Origin: Sphingopyxis lindanitolerans
Lineage (GTDB): Bacteria; Pseudomonadota; Alphaproteobacteria; Sphingomonadales; Sphingomonadaceae
Length of the DNA: 64,000 bases
Assembly (NCBI RefSeq): GCF_002993885.1
Contig: NZ_CM009578.1
Span: 1,057,251 to 1,121,250 of the forward strand
Direction of reading: 5' to 3'
Shown here: piece after piece, positions 1 to 10,267 of the stretch
Layout of the letters: the number at the start of each line of letters is the position of its first letter
How positions within the stretch are numbered: the stretch's first letter is position 1
The notes under the pieces: model-generated
The model's database searches: none
What the model was told of the DNA's origin: nothing
Seen by the model: the letters and a program-made list of their open reading frames with translations, nothing else
Made by a program: the position numbers and the translations under genes

Positions 1-636
<636 letters not shown>

Positions 637-701
637 TTAGGGATTTTGGTTCGATGCGACAAGGTGATTCCATTGCGCCTTCGGTCGAGGCCTGTTGCGG
701 C

Positions 702-1304
702 TTAGAAAGCCGTCGCAATCCCCTTGCCCAGATAGCAGGGAAGCTGGCGCAGCACGTCGGCCTTGGGCACGCCCTCCTCGATCAGTTGCGGCGGCACTTC
801 GGACGTGTCGATGCGCACGACGGTGAAGCTGCTGGCGGGGTCGGCGCGGTGGACGACGACATAGCCGCAATCCATCGTCCCATCCTGGCGGTCGCCGCGA
901 AAATCAAAGGCGGCGTAAAGGCCCGCCGGTTGTCCCGCGGGGTCGGGATACCAGCTCAGCCGCAGGATGCGGATCTGGCCGTCGGCCCACAGCGTCGCGC
1001 GCTTGCGCTGGTTCATCTCCCATTCGAGCCGCGGGTTCGACGCCTGGAACGACAGGCGCAGCATCGCATAGGCGGCGGCGAAATCGCGCCGTGCCAGCGC
1101 CAGCGTGTAAGCGGCGAACCGGTCGATCGCGCCCTCTTCATCGGCCGCGGTCGGCTTGAAACTCGCGCCGTCGGGCACGACGATGTTGCGCTCGACTTCG
1201 GGCCCGACTGTCGGCGGCGCGGCGAGCGCGACCGGGACGCCCATAAGCAACAGCGCCGCCGCCGCCATCACCGCGGCGACGGCCCTGCGGCGGTCAATAG
1301 CCAT
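702..1304 (-). CDS. Secreted DUF4019-like protein
   Basis: Predicted 200-residue exported protein of unknown function. I chose the ATG at 1304 (MAIDRRR) because it places a positively charged n-region and a hydrophobic stretch (about residues 7-27, ending ALAA) at the N-terminus, a typical signal peptide; this start overlaps the end of the upstream GST gene by 11 bp. The mature part has an alpha-helical segment with repeated Ala/Arg (residues about 55-85) followed by a beta-rich half containing WADGQIRILRLSWYPDP. This resembles DUF4019 proteins, which are small and periplasmic, but that assignment rests on general pattern only. A longer ORF in the same frame starts at 1361 inside the GST gene and is less likely. 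Confidence 0.7.
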   Translation of the reverse strand: MAIDRRRAVAAVMAAAALLLMGVPVALAAPPTVGPEVERNIVVPDGASFKPTAADEEGAIDRFAAYTLALARRDFAAAYAMLRLSFQASNPRLEWEMNQRKRATLWADGQIRILRLSWYPDPAGQPAGLYAAFDFRGDRQDGTMDCGYVVVHRADPASSFTVVRIDTSEVPPQLIEEGVPKADVLRQLPCYLGKGIATAF

Positions 1305-1920
1305 AATAAGCGCCGCCCTTGTCGCGCGCGCGGCGCCATGCGGGGCGGTCGTGGCAGGCATTGACGAAATTGGCGAGCTTCGGATAGCGCGGCGCCATGC
1401 CCTGCATGATCGCGACCTCGGCGGGAAAGCTCAGCATCACGTCGGCCGCCGACAGGTCCGAACCGATGAAATGCCCCGCGTCGCTCACCCGGCTTTCCAT
1501 ATAGGAAAAATGCGAATCGAGCTGCTGCGCGATGCGCGGCTCGATCGCCGCCGCCGCCGCGCCGAGCCGCGCGGTATAGATACGCAGCAGGATCGGCGTC
1601 ATCGCCGACCCCTCGGCGAAGTGCATCCATTCGAGGTGGCGGACATGATCGTCGGTCCCGTGTTCGGGGACGAGAGCGCCGCCGCCATGGCGCTCGCACA
1701 GATATTCGGTGATCGCCCCCGATTCGGTGATCACCCTCCCGTCATCCTCGATCACCGGCGACTTGCCGAGCGGATGCACCGCAAGCAGGTCGGGCGGCGC
1801 GAGGTTGGTCACCGGGTCGCGGTCGTAATATTTCACCTCATAGGGCGCGCCGATTTCCTCGAGCAGCCACAATATGCGCTGTGACCGGCTGTTGTTGAGA
1901 TGGTGGACGATCAGGCTCAT
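1294..1920 (-). CDS. Glutathione S-transferase family protein
   Basis: 208-residue cytosolic GST. The N-terminal thioredoxin-like domain is clear: IVHHLNNSRSQRILWLLEE, in which a Ser of NNSRSQR sits at the catalytic position, then NPLGK-type substrate loop VHPLGKSPVIEDDG and the glutathione-contact ITESGAITEYL. The helical C-terminal domain follows, with SAADVMLSFPAEV matching the conserved N-capping box region. The ATG at 1920 has AAGGA seven bases upstream, which makes it a better start than the GTG one codon earlier. GSTs conjugate glutathione to electrophiles or reduce peroxides; the substrate cannot be read from sequence. It overlaps the following DUF4019-like gene and is only 12 bp from the upstream arginase gene, so the three may be cotranscribed. 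Confidence 0.92.
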   Translation of the reverse strand: MSLIVHHLNNSRSQRILWLLEEIGAPYEVKYYDRDPVTNLAPPDLLAVHPLGKSPVIEDDGRVITESGAITEYLCERHGGGALVPEHGTDDHVRHLEWMHFAEGSAMTPILLRIYTARLGAAAAAIEPRIAQQLDSHFSYMESRVSDAGHFIGSDLSAADVMLSFPAEVAIMQGMAPRYPKLANFVNACHDRPAWRRARDKGGAYYGY

Positions 1921-1932
1921 CACGCGATCCTT

Positions 1933-2748
1933 TCAGGGTTTCCAGGGGCCGTTGCGGTCGATCAGCGCCGCGAGCTCGCGCACCAGCTTGGCGCCGAGAA
2001 TCGCGGTGACGCCGCCGACGTCGCGGCCGGGATGGCATTCGACGATGTCGGCGCCGACGATCGGCGCGGTCTGCTTGTGGAGCAGCGCGAGCAGTTCGCG
2101 CACCGTCAGTCCGCCGGGCTCGGGATGCGCGACGCCGGGCGCCGCCGACGGGTCGAGCCCGTCGAGGTCGATCGAGATATAGAGCGGGCCGTCCAGCACC
2201 GGCACCGCATCGGGTGTGAAACCGGCCATCGGGACGATCTCGACTCCAAAGCGTTTCGCCTGCGCGCGGCAATGATCATTCAGCGTGCGGATACCGACCT
2301 GGACGAGCCGCGCGGCATGGCCGGCCTCGCAGATGCGCGCAAAGGGCGAGGCGTGGCTGCGCGGATTGCCGCCGAAATCATCGTAGAGATCAGGGTGCGC
2401 GTCGATGTGGAGAATGGTCAGCGGCCCGCAACAGGTCGCCGCCGCCTCGACGAGCGGAACGGTCACCGCATGGTCGCCGCCGAGCGCGAGCGGCACCTCG
2501 CCGTCCTCGTGCAGCATCGCGACATGGCGGCGGATCGCCGCATCGTCACGCGGCGTGTCTTCGGCGAGCGGCAGATCGCCGTCGTCGGTGAAGGCGATAT
2601 CGACGCCGATCTCCGGCCCGAGTTCGCTGGCGAGATTGCCGCGATCGCTCCACAACGCCGCGCGGATCGCCGCGGGACCAGCCGCCGCGCCGCGTTCAAA
2701 GCTGCTGTTGATATCAGTGGGCAGGCCGAAAAGACGGATCGCGGGCAT
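1933..2748 (-). CDS. Arginase/agmatinase/formiminoglutamase family ureohydrolase
   Basis: 271-residue manganese hydrolase of the arginase superfamily. The three metal-binding signatures are intact: LGGDHAVT, HIDAHPDLYDD and SIDLDGLDPS, the last followed by GVAHPEPGGL, a typical active-site loop. The ATG at 2748 (MPAIRLFG) gives the usual family length; the ORF extends upstream to 2805 without a convincing start. Family members cleave guanidino or formimino groups from arginine, agmatine, formiminoglutamate or related substrates. No neighbouring arginine, polyamine or histidine-degradation gene points to a substrate, so I leave the enzyme name open. It precedes the GST gene by 12 bp on the same strand. 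Confidence 0.9.
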   Translation of the reverse strand: MPAIRLFGLPTDINSSFERGAAAGPAAIRAALWSDRGNLASELGPEIGVDIAFTDDGDLPLAEDTPRDDAAIRRHVAMLHEDGEVPLALGGDHAVTVPLVEAAATCCGPLTILHIDAHPDLYDDFGGNPRSHASPFARICEAGHAARLVQVGIRTLNDHCRAQAKRFGVEIVPMAGFTPDAVPVLDGPLYISIDLDGLDPSAAPGVAHPEPGGLTVRELLALLHKQTAPIVGADIVECHPGRDVGGVTAILGAKLVRELAALIDRNGPWKP

Positions 2749-2956
2749 GCGCCGCTTGTAACCTCTGCCATGACCCGCGCAAGGCGCAACGGGCGCCGTG
2801 CGCAAAGGCTGGATGGTTCAACGGCGGGCGGGCCAACCTGCAGGAGAGGGACATGTGCAGGTGCGATGCAGCCGCAAGGAGGCTGCGAGGCCCGCCGCCG
2901 TCGGCCGACCGATTCCACAGGAGCGCGAAACCGGCCGGGATGGCAATCGGTTATGA

Positions 2957-4036
2957 TCAGGCGTCGGTGCCGCCGTCGTCGTCGGGACCGGCCATCATCT
3001 CTTCGGCCACCGCGTCGGTCCGGCTGCGGATCGCAGCTTCGAGCCGCTCCATCAGTTCCGGATTTTCCTTGAGGAAGGTCTTGGAATTTTCGCGGCCCTG
3101 TCCGATGCGGATCGAATCATAGCTGAACCAGGCACCCGATTTCTCCACGATGCCGGCCTTGACGCCCAGATCGAGGATCTCGCCGATCTTGGAGATGCCC
3201 TGACCGTACATGATGTCGAATTCGACCTGCTTGAACGGCGGCGCGACCTTGTTCTTGACGACCTTGACGCGCGTCGTGTTGCCGACGATCTCGTCGCCAT
3301 TCTTGATCTGGCCGGTACGGCGGATGTCGAGACGGACCGAAGCGTAGAATTTGAGCGCGTTGCCGCCGGTCGTGGTTTCGGGATTGCCGTACATCACGCC
3401 GATCTTCATGCGGAGCTGGTTGATGAAGATCACCATGCAGCGCGAACGGCTGATCGAGCCGGTCAGCTTGCGCAGGCTCTGCGACATCAGGCGCGCCTGA
3501 AGCCCGACATGGCTGTCGCCCATCTCGCCCTCAATCTCGGCGCGCGGCACCAGCGCGGCGACCGAGTCGATGACGAGCACGTCGATCGCGTTCGATCGCA
3601 CCAGCGTATCGACGATCTCGAGCGCCTGCTCGCCGGTGTCGGGCTGCGACACGATCAGTTCGTCGATATCGACCCCCAGCTTTTTCGCATAACCCGGATC
3701 GAGCGCATGTTCGGCGTCGACGAAGGCGGCGGTGCCGCCCATCTTCTGCGCCTCGGCGATGCAATGCAGCGCCAGCGTCGTCTTGCCCGAGCTTTCGGGG
3801 CCATAGATTTCGATGACGCGGCCGCGCGGCAGGCCGCCGACGCCAAGCGCGATGTCGAGCCCGAGCGAGCCGGTCGACACCGCCTCCACCTGCATCGCTT
3901 CCTTCGAGCCCAGCTTCATCACCGAGCCCTTGCCGAACGCGCGATCGATCTGCGCGAGCGCAGCGTCGAGCGCCTTCTGTCTGTCCGTTCCGTTCACTGA
4001 TTTCCCCGATTCGACGAGTGACAATTGTCCGGCCAT
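2957..4036 (-). CDS. recA: RecA recombinase
   Basis: 359-residue RecA, the DNA-dependent ATPase that drives homologous strand exchange and activates self-cleavage of LexA. The ATP-binding loop GPESSGKTT is at residues 79-87, with VDAEHALD and [12 protein letters not shown] further on; the MAW-type core and the acidic C-terminal tail (GPDDDGG) are also present. Length is normal for the family. An SOS box lies 78-92 bp upstream of the ATG at 4036. The gene is the last on its strand before a 208-bp gap containing no ORF I can support. Upstream, beyond a terminator-like hairpin, are the small receiver gene and cckA on the same strand. Confidence 0.99.
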   Translation of the reverse strand: MAGQLSLVESGKSVNGTDRQKALDAALAQIDRAFGKGSVMKLGSKEAMQVEAVSTGSLGLDIALGVGGLPRGRVIEIYGPESSGKTTLALHCIAEAQKMGGTAAFVDAEHALDPGYAKKLGVDIDELIVSQPDTGEQALEIVDTLVRSNAIDVLVIDSVAALVPRAEIEGEMGDSHVGLQARLMSQSLRKLTGSISRSRCMVIFINQLRMKIGVMYGNPETTTGGNALKFYASVRLDIRRTGQIKNGDEIVGNTTRVKVVKNKVAPPFKQVEFDIMYGQGISKIGEILDLGVKAGIVEKSGAWFSYDSIRIGQGRENSKTFLKENPELMERLEAAIRSRTDAVAEEMMAGPDDDGGTDA

Positions 4037-4113
4037 TTGCCGTCCTTTCCTGCTCTAGAGCGACCGCGGAAGCATCGCAACGCCGGACCCCATGTGCCAC
4101 ATTTGTTCTCGTG

Positions 4114-4128
4114 GAACAAGAGGGGAAC
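4114..4128 (-). promoter_or_regulatory. LexA (SOS) box upstream of recA
   Basis: The plus strand reads GAAC, seven bases, GAAC (4114-4117 and 4125-4128); on the recA strand this is GTTC-N7-GTTC, the known LexA operator of Alphaproteobacteria. It is 78 bp from the recA start. The match is exact in both half-sites and spacing. Control of recA by LexA is inferred from this match; lexA itself is not in the window. Confidence 0.88.
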
Positions 4129-4140
4129 AAAAATAGTTCG

Positions 4141-4158
4141 CCGCCTCAGCGAAGGCGG
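4141..4158 (-). terminator. Hairpin and U-tract after the cckA-receiver transcript
   Basis: Fifteen bases past the receiver stop codon the minus strand can fold CCGCCT / AGGCGG around a six-base loop, and continues into AACTATTTTTG, a run of five U. This looks like an intrinsic terminator that would separate the cckA transcript from the recA promoter. Its sequence resembles the core of the GCGAAGGCGGGG repeats found elsewhere in the window. Confidence 0.5.
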
Positions 4159-4172
4159 GGGCGGCGTATGGG

Positions 4173-4544
4173 TCAGGCCCCGAACTCCGCGATCGCCGCC
4201 TCGATGTCGGTCAGGCGGAACGGCTTGGTCACCAGCCGCCGGTGCGCGTGCGCCGGAGGGATCATGTCGCCGCCGCCCGAGGTGAAGGCAAAAGGAATGT
4301 CGCGCGCGGCGAGCGCGTCGGCGACCGGCCAGCCCTTTTCATCGCCAAGGTTGATGTCGATCAGCGCGCCGCCGATCGATTCGGCGGCGATGATCGCCAG
4401 CGCTTCGTCGTTCGTCGTCGCCTGCGCGGGTTCGGGCAGGCCGAGCGCGTCGAACATGTCGGCCAGCATCATGCCGATCAGCACGTCATCCTCGACGAGC
4501 AGGATGCGCGATGCCTCAGCCACGGCCCGCCCGATGCGCCGCAT
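4173..4544 (-). CDS. Single-domain response regulator overlapping cckA
   Basis: A stand-alone receiver domain of about 123 residues. It has the acidic pair VEDD near the N-terminus, the probable phosphoacceptor Asp63 in GALIDINLGDEKG, a Thr/Ser switch region (FAFTSGG) and the conserved Lys in VTKPF. No output domain follows. The start is uncertain: ATG at 4544 lies inside the 3' end of cckA, overlapping it by 29 bp, while a GTG at 4523 would leave an 8-bp overlap. Overlap and orientation mean it is almost certainly translated from the cckA transcript. Its role is not known to me; a phosphate sink or modulator of the relay is an inference from position alone. Confidence 0.85.
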   Translation of the reverse strand: MRRIGRAVAEASRILLVEDDVLIGMMLADMFDALGLPEPAQATTNDEALAIIAAESIGGALIDINLGDEKGWPVADALAARDIPFAFTSGGGDMIPPAHAHRRLVTKPFRLTDIEAAIAEFGA

Positions 4545-6960
4545 CGTCGAGCGCCGCCGACACCGCCTCGGCCAGTTGCGCGACCGAAAAGGGTTTGGGC
4601 AGGAAAGCGACGTCGGCGATATCGATCGACTGGCGGAGCTGCTCCTCGGCATAGCCCGACATGAACAATATGGGCAGCGTCGGCCGCTTCGCGCGCATCG
4701 CGCGCACCATCGCCGGGCCGTCCATCGTCGGCATCACGACGTCGCTGACGATCAGGTCGATTTTTTCCATCCCGGCGAAGCGCTCCAGCCCTTCCTCGCC
4801 CTGCGAGGCGGTGACGACGCTATAACCCGCACGGGTCAGCGCGCGTTCCGCGACCGCGCGCACCATATCCTCATCCTCGACGAGCAGGATCGTGCCGGTG
4901 CCCCACTGGCTCTTCTTGGGCTTCGCCGGCGGCGCGGGCACCGCGGGGACGTCATGGTCGGCGCGGTGGACGGGGAGGTAGATGGTGAAGCTGGTCTCGC
5001 CCGGCCGGCTGTCGGCAAAGATGAAGCCCGCCGACTGCTTGATGATGCCATAGACGGTCGACAGGCCAAGCCCGGTCCCCTTGCCGACGTCCTTGGTCGT
5101 GAAAAAGGGCTCGAAAATCTTGGGCAGCACGTCGGCGGGAATACCGCTGCCGGTGTCGCTGACCTTGAGCGCGCTGTAATCGGCGGGGGGCATGAACTCA
5201 TTGCCCATCTGGCGCACGTCGGCCGCCGACACCGGATAGGTCTCGATCGTCAGCGTGCCGGCGCCCGCCATCGCGTCGCGCGCGTTGACCGCGAGGTTGA
5301 TGATCACCTGTTCGAGCTGCCCCGGATCGGCGCGCACCGCGCCCAGGCCGCGGCCATGGTGCACGATAAGCTGAATGGTGTCGCCGATCAGCCGCTTGAG
5401 CAGATGCGAGACCTCAGAGATCACATCGGGGAGTTGCAAGATCTGCGGGCGCAGCGTCTGCTGGCGCGAGAAGGCGAGCAATTGCCGCGTCAGGCTGGCG
5501 GCGCGATTGGCGTTGCTGCGGATCTGCTGGATATCGTCATAGTCGCTGTCGCCGGGCGTGTGGCGCATCAGCATCAGGTCGCAGGCGCCGAGCACCGCGG
5601 TCAATATATTGTTGAAATCATGCGCGACGCCGCCCGCGAGCTGGCCGACCGCCTGCATCTTCGACGCCTGCGCGACCTGGCGCTTCAGCCGCGACTCCTC
5701 GCTCGAATCCTTGAGGCTGAGCAGCACCGCCGCCTCGCCGAGCCCGCGCACCCCGACGACGCGCATCGACACCGGGTCGTCGCCCTGCCCGATCAGCCGG
5801 ATCGACAGGTCGCCGCCGACTTGCTGCCCGCTGCTGTGGCGGCGGATCATGTCGGCGAGCGGCCCCTTGTCCTCACCGACGACCAGGTCGCCGGGATAGC
5901 GCGGCGTCCGGTTCGCGCCGATGCCCGCGGCGCGGATGAAAGCGCGGTTCATGTACAGGAAGCGACCGTCGCGATCGACCAGTGCCAGCCCGAAGGGCAG
6001 CAGCGACAGCAAGGTCTCGACATAGGTTTGCGCGGTGCCGCGGTCGGCGGGGCCCATTTCCTCGTCGAGCATCGCGAGCAGCAACGGCCCATGGCCGTCG
6101 GCGGGCGCCAGCGGAATCTGGAGCATCCGCACCGGCGTCGCGCGATCGCCCTCGCGCGCGAAAGTGAGCGTGCCCGCATCGTCGAGCCGCAGCATCGCGG
6201 CGACGTCGCGCCCGGCATAATGCGCCTGGTCGCTTTCGTCGAACGCGCGCAGCAGGAAAGCCGGGTTGGCGGTGCGCAGCCGCCCCTCGGCGCTGACCAG
6301 CGCCGCCATGATCCCCGCCTGCCCCAGCGTGCGGCCCGCCGGTCCGTCGAGATGACGCATCACTTCGTTCGCGAGATCGAGCCGTTCGAGCGCGGCAAAG
6401 CGCCAGACGAGATAATCCTCGGCCTGCCCGGTCCGCGTCACCTGCGCCTGCAATTGCAGCGGCCCGACCGCGATATCGTCGACATGCCCCTCGCCGTCGC
6501 GCCACGCGGCGCGCCCGGCGTTTTTCAGAAGCTCGCCGCCGCGCCCGTCGAGCGGCAGCCCCGGCGGGGTCACGAACCCGCCCATCCAGGTCGCGAACAG
6601 GTCGTTGGCGCAGACGAGCCGCCCCCCGCGGTCGGTCACCGCGATCGCGACATCGTCGTGATTGACCGCCGCGCGCAGCATCGTCCAGTCGGGCAGCGCG
6701 GCCTCGCCGCCGGCCGAGGCGGGAAACAGCCGGCGCACGAGCAGGATGCCGGCGACCGCGATCGCAATCCCGGCGAGGAACCCCGCGGCAAGCGCGCCGC
6801 TGCCCGTCGCCCAGAACAGCAGCGCGACCGACAGCAGCGCGAGGCCGCCAACCAGGGCAAGATCGACGCGCGACAGCGACGCGCGCGCGGAAAGCGGCCC
6901 CGCGGAACCGGCCCCCCGGCTGAAATCTCCATCAGCAGCGGGCAGGCTTTGCGCGGTCAA
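4516..6960 (-). CDS. cckA: CckA-type hybrid histidine kinase
   Basis: 814-residue membrane kinase/phosphatase at the top of the CckA-ChpT-CtrA relay that controls cell cycle and, in sphingomonads, motility. Two transmembrane segments (about 35-52 and 56-77) are followed by PAS-like sensor regions (about 100-420). The dimerisation and phosphorylation site is [13 protein letters not shown] with His447, then the ATP-binding domain with [25 protein letters not shown] and [12 protein letters not shown], and a C-terminal receiver (about 688-805) with phosphoacceptor Asp740 in IVSDVVMP. The catalytic part closely follows the CckA pattern, including FSRQQTL and a kinase-to-receiver order. The downstream small receiver gene overlaps its end; chpT is 14 kb away on the same strand. 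Confidence 0.93.
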   Translation of the reverse strand: MTAQSLPAADGDFSRGAGSAGPLSARASLSRVDLALVGGLALLSVALLFWATGSGALAAGFLAGIAIAVAGILLVRRLFPASAGGEAALPDWTMLRAAVNHDDVAIAVTDRGGRLVCANDLFATWMGGFVTPPGLPLDGRGGELLKNAGRAAWRDGEGHVDDIAVGPLQLQAQVTRTGQAEDYLVWRFAALERLDLANEVMRHLDGPAGRTLGQAGIMAALVSAEGRLRTANPAFLLRAFDESDQAHYAGRDVAAMLRLDDAGTLTFAREGDRATPVRMLQIPLAPADGHGPLLLAMLDEEMGPADRGTAQTYVETLLSLLPFGLALVDRDGRFLYMNRAFIRAAGIGANRTPRYPGDLVVGEDKGPLADMIRRHSSGQQVGGDLSIRLIGQGDDPVSMRVVGVRGLGEAAVLLSLKDSSEESRLKRQVAQASKMQAVGQLAGGVAHDFNNILTAVLGACDLMLMRHTPGDSDYDDIQQIRSNANRAASLTRQLLAFSRQQTLRPQILQLPDVISEVSHLLKRLIGDTIQLIVHHGRGLGAVRADPGQLEQVIINLAVNARDAMAGAGTLTIETYPVSAADVRQMGNEFMPPADYSALKVSDTGSGIPADVLPKIFEPFFTTKDVGKGTGLGLSTVYGIIKQSAGFIFADSRPGETSFTIYLPVHRADHDVPAVPAPPAKPKKSQWGTGTILLVEDEDMVRAVAERALTRAGYSVVTASQGEEGLERFAGMEKIDLIVSDVVMPTMDGPAMVRAMRAKRPTLPILFMSGYAEEQLRQSIDIADVAFLPKPFSVAQLAEAVSAALDDAAHRAGRG

Positions 6961-6983
6961 TGACTAACTTTCCTGTTGGCGCA

Positions 6984-9056
6984 TCACCAGATGCGGACGC
7001 GATCCTTCGGCGCCAGATAGAGCTTCTGGCCGTCCTTGACGTTATAGGCCTTATACCAGGGGTCAAGGTTGCGCGAGACCCAAGCCCGCTGAATCGACGG
7101 CGAATGCGGATCGGTCGTGATGCGCTGCGCCAGATTCTGCTCGCGATAGTTGCGCCGCCACACCTGCGCCCAGCCGAGGAAGAAGCGCTGGTCGCCGGTC
7201 AGCCCGTCGATCACCGGCGCTTCCTTGCCGCCGAGCGATTTTTTGTAGGCGTCATAGGCGATCGTCAGCCCGGCGAGATCGCCGATATTCTCACCCAGCG
7301 TGAAGGTGCCGTCGATATGTTCGCCGGGCAGCACTTCATAAGCGTCATATTGCGCGACGAGCGCCTTGCCCGCGGCCTCGAACGCCTTGACGTCGGCGGG
7401 GGTCCACCAGTCGGCGAGCTTGCCAGTCTCGTCATATTTCGCGCCCTGATCGTCGAAATGATGGCTGACCTCATGGCCGATGACGGCGCCGATGCCGCCA
7501 TAGTTGATCGCCGCGTCGGCCTTGGGATCGAAAAAGGGCGGTTGCAGGATCGCGGCGGGGAAGACGATCTCGTTCATCCCGAAATTGGCGTAGGCGTTGA
7601 CCTCCATCGGGGTCATCCCCCACTCCCAACGGCGGATCGGCCCGCCGAGGCGGCTGATATTGTCGTCGTGGGCGAACTGGTTCGAACGCAGCGCATTGCC
7701 GAACAGATCGTCGGCCTTGATCTCCAGCTTGCCATAATCCTTCCAGCGGTCGGGATAGCCGATCTTGGTCGTGAAATTGGCGAGCTTCTTCTTTGCCTTC
7801 ACCTTGGTCTCGGGCTGCATCCAGCTCAGCTTGCCGATGCGGGTGTCGAGCGCGGCGAGGACATTCTTCACCAGTACATCCATCGCCGCCTTGGTTTCGG
7901 GCGGGAAATATTTCGCGACATAATCCTGGCCGACCGCTTCCCCCAGATTGTTGGTGGTGAAATCGACCGCGCGCTTCCAGCGTTCCTGCATCTGCGGCGT
8001 GCCCGACAACGCGGTGCCATAGAAGGAGAAGGCTTCCTCGGCGACCGCATCGGGCAGCACGCTCGAAAAGCCGTCGAGGCTGCGGACGAGCAGCGCGTCG
8101 CGCAGCACGCCGATCGGCGCGTCGGCGATCAGCTTGGCCTCGCCGGTCAGCGCGCTCGGCTGGGCAACGAGGATCGCATCCTCGTTGACGCCGACGCCGC
8201 GAATGAAGGTGGCCCAGTCAAAGCCGGGCGCGGCCTTGGCAAGGTCGGCGACCGTCATCTTGTTATAGACCTTGGTCGCGTCGCTGCTGTCGTTCTTGTC
8301 CCAATGGACGGTCGCGACCTGTTTTTCAAAGGCATAGATCGCCTGCGCGCGCGCCGCGGCATCCTTTTCGCCCGCCAGCGTCAGCACATTCTCCAGATGC
8401 TTGAGATAGGCCGCCTGCAACTTCACATTGCGCTCGCCGTCCTTCAGATAGAAGTCGCGGTCGGGCATGCCGATGCCGCCCTGGAACATGGTATAGATAT
8501 AGACGTCGGGATTCTTGTCATCCTGCCCGACATAGCCGCCGAAGAAATGCGACACGCCGCTGCGGTCGGCCTCGGCGAGCAGCGCGGGAAGCCCCGCCTT
8601 GTCGACGGCGCGGATCTTGTTCAGCCAAGGCTCGATCGGGGCCAGGCCCTTCGCCTCGACCGCCGCCGAATCGAGATAGGAGGCATAGGCGCGGCCGATC
8701 ATGCTGTTCGGGTCGCCCTTGGCGGCTTCGAGGATTTCCTGCGTGCGCTTCTGCGACAGGTCGGCGAGCGCGGTGAACATGCCATAGTTCGACTTGTCGG
8801 CCGGGATCGCGGTGTCCTTCGCCCAGGTGCCATTGGCATAGGCGTAGAAATCGTCGCCGGGCTGGACGCTCTTGTCCATGCCCGAAAGGTCGAAGCCGAA
8901 ATCGCCGATTTCAGGCTTGGCGGCGGCGTCGGTCGCGGAGATGGGGGCTGCGGGTGCCGGGGCGGCCGCGCCCTGAGCAAAAGCGGGCGCAGTCGCCATC
9001 AGCATCGCGCCAAGCGCGGCGGTCGCCATCAGGCGCGAAGACAGGTTCAAAGTCAT
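6984..9056 (-). CDS. M13-family (neprilysin/PepO-like) zinc metallopeptidase
   Basis: 690-residue secreted endopeptidase. The ATG at 9056 gives a signal peptide (MTLNLSSRLM, hydrophobic core, cleavage after AFA near residue 27), followed by an Ala/Pro-rich linker. The mature protein is full length for M13: the zinc site HEVSH is at 528-532, the third ligand Glu588 and Asp592 in ENIGDLAGL, the substrate-binding NAYAN at 487-491, and the C-terminal residue is Trp, as is usual in this family. It probably cleaves small peptides in the periplasm. It ends 23 bp upstream of the cckA start but has no functional link to it that I can see. Confidence 0.95.
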   Translation of the reverse strand: MTLNLSSRLMATAALGAMLMATAPAFAQGAAAPAPAAPISATDAAAKPEIGDFGFDLSGMDKSVQPGDDFYAYANGTWAKDTAIPADKSNYGMFTALADLSQKRTQEILEAAKGDPNSMIGRAYASYLDSAAVEAKGLAPIEPWLNKIRAVDKAGLPALLAEADRSGVSHFFGGYVGQDDKNPDVYIYTMFQGGIGMPDRDFYLKDGERNVKLQAAYLKHLENVLTLAGEKDAAARAQAIYAFEKQVATVHWDKNDSSDATKVYNKMTVADLAKAAPGFDWATFIRGVGVNEDAILVAQPSALTGEAKLIADAPIGVLRDALLVRSLDGFSSVLPDAVAEEAFSFYGTALSGTPQMQERWKRAVDFTTNNLGEAVGQDYVAKYFPPETKAAMDVLVKNVLAALDTRIGKLSWMQPETKVKAKKKLANFTTKIGYPDRWKDYGKLEIKADDLFGNALRSNQFAHDDNISRLGGPIRRWEWGMTPMEVNAYANFGMNEIVFPAAILQPPFFDPKADAAINYGGIGAVIGHEVSHHFDDQGAKYDETGKLADWWTPADVKAFEAAGKALVAQYDAYEVLPGEHIDGTFTLGENIGDLAGLTIAYDAYKKSLGGKEAPVIDGLTGDQRFFLGWAQVWRRNYREQNLAQRITTDPHSPSIQRAWVSRNLDPWYKAYNVKDGQKLYLAPKDRVRIW

Positions 9057-9151
9057 GATGTTCCCCAGATAGATATGCGAAAAGCGCGCCGCGAAACCGG
9101 GGCGGCGCGATCTTGCGATGCGATCAGTATAGGCGCGCGGGCCGCCGCGGT

Positions 9152-9775
9152 TCAACCGGCGGCGGTGTCGCTCGTCGATGGCTCATGTCGTTGGTCGCGC
9201 GCGCGGCGAATCTTGCGCCGCCAGCGCAGGCGAATCCAATTGTCCCAGATGAGCGAGGCGAGGATATAGCCGACGATCGCCGAAACCGCCGAAATCACGA
9301 ACAGCCCCCCCAGCCCGCCGAGCAGCGCCGGTCCGGCATTGGCGGTGAACCATTGCCACCAGTCGGAAAGCGAGGCCGATCTTTCGTAGAGCGCATAAAG
9401 GCCCGACACATTGGTGTGCATCCCGAACAGGACATTGCCGAGCCAGACCGACGCGGCGAGGATGAACGGCGTCGTCACCGGGTTCGACAAAAAGGTCATC
9501 GCCGCGCCGATCGGGATATTGGCGCGGAACGGCAGCGCGAGCAGCGCGACACCCAAAATCTGGACGCCGGGGATCAGGAAGAAAATGCCGACGAACAGCC
9601 CAAGCGCCGTCCCGCGCCGCACCGAGGTCCGGCTGAAACGCCACAAATGGCTGTGCGCGACGCGGTGCGCAAAGGGTTTGACGAAGCGGCTTTCCAGCAA
9701 TTCCTCGCGCGTCGGCGAGTTCTTGCGGATCCAGTTCATCAGGACCGCTTTATCCTGTGGCCGCCCCCCGCTCAT
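9152..9775 (-). CDS. DUF2062 membrane protein
   Basis: 207-residue integral membrane protein of the DUF2062 family, function unknown. Three or more hydrophobic segments are visible: about 58-80 ([20 protein letters not shown]), 88-112 and 150-180 ([20 protein letters not shown]). The motif [19 protein letters not shown] is the family hallmark. The C-terminus is basic and cytoplasmic-looking ([15 protein letters not shown]). Its ATG overlaps the smpB stop in the form ATGA, so the two genes are translationally coupled. Nothing in the sequence tells what it transports or binds. Confidence 0.88.
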   Translation of the reverse strand: MSGGRPQDKAVLMNWIRKNSPTREELLESRFVKPFAHRVAHSHLWRFSRTSVRRGTALGLFVGIFFLIPGVQILGVALLALPFRANIPIGAAMTFLSNPVTTPFILAASVWLGNVLFGMHTNVSGLYALYERSASLSDWWQWFTANAGPALLGGLGGLFVISAVSAIVGYILASLIWDNWIRLRWRRKIRRARDQRHEPSTSDTAAG

Positions 9776-10257
9776 CCGCGTTCTTTCATCAGGCGCTGCT
9801 TGTCGCGCTTCCAGTCGCGTTCCTTGATCGACTCGCGCTTGTCGTGCGCCTTCTTGCCCTTGGCGAGCGCCAGTTCGACCTTGGCGCGGCCCCGGCTGTT
9901 GAAATAGACCGACAGCGGGACGAGCGTCATCCCCTGCCGCATCACCCCGGCGTGCATCTTGTTGATCTCGCGCCCGTTGAGCAACAGCTTGCGCGGCCTT
10001 TTGGGTTCATGGTTGTGACGGTTGCCGTGGCTGAATTCGGGGATGTTGCTGTTGATCAGCCACACCTCATTGCCCTTCACCTCGGCATAACTTTCGGCGA
10101 TCGTCCCCTCGCCAAAGCGCAGCGATTTGACTTCGGTCCCCTGCAAGGCGATCCCGGCCTCGAACACCTGTTCGATGGCAAAGTCAAAGCGTGCGCGCCG
10201 GTTCTCGGCGACGACCTTCTTCTTGTCGAATTCGGCTACGGACTGCGGACGGGCCAT
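9772..10257 (-). CDS. smpB: SsrA-binding protein SmpB
   Basis: 161-residue partner of tmRNA in ribosome rescue (trans-translation). The start is ATG at 10257 ([26 protein letters not shown] when read through). Typical SmpB blocks are [28 protein letters not shown] and the basic tail [20 protein letters not shown], which inserts in the ribosomal mRNA channel. Length is normal. It follows dapA by 10 bp and overlaps the DUF2062 gene by four bases, so dapA-smpB-DUF2062 is probably one operon. The tmRNA gene ssrA is not in this window. Confidence 0.97.
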   Translation of the reverse strand: MARPQSVAEFDKKKVVAENRRARFDFAIEQVFEAGIALQGTEVKSLRFGEGTIAESYAEVKGNEVWLINSNIPEFSHGNRHNHEPKRPRKLLLNGREINKMHAGVMRQGMTLVPLSVYFNSRGRAKVELALAKGKKAHDKRESIKERDWKRDKQRLMKERG

Positions 10258-10267
10258 GCGATTGAAC

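Noticed and set aside
4018..6963. A 981-codon open frame on the plus strand opposite cckA, with similar very long plus-strand frames opposite the M13 peptidase (6960-9269) and aspS (27890-30526).
   Set aside because: Their translations are low in hydrophobic cores, rich in Arg/His/Gly and lack any family motif, while the opposite strands encode full, motif-complete proteins. High GC makes long antisense frames common.
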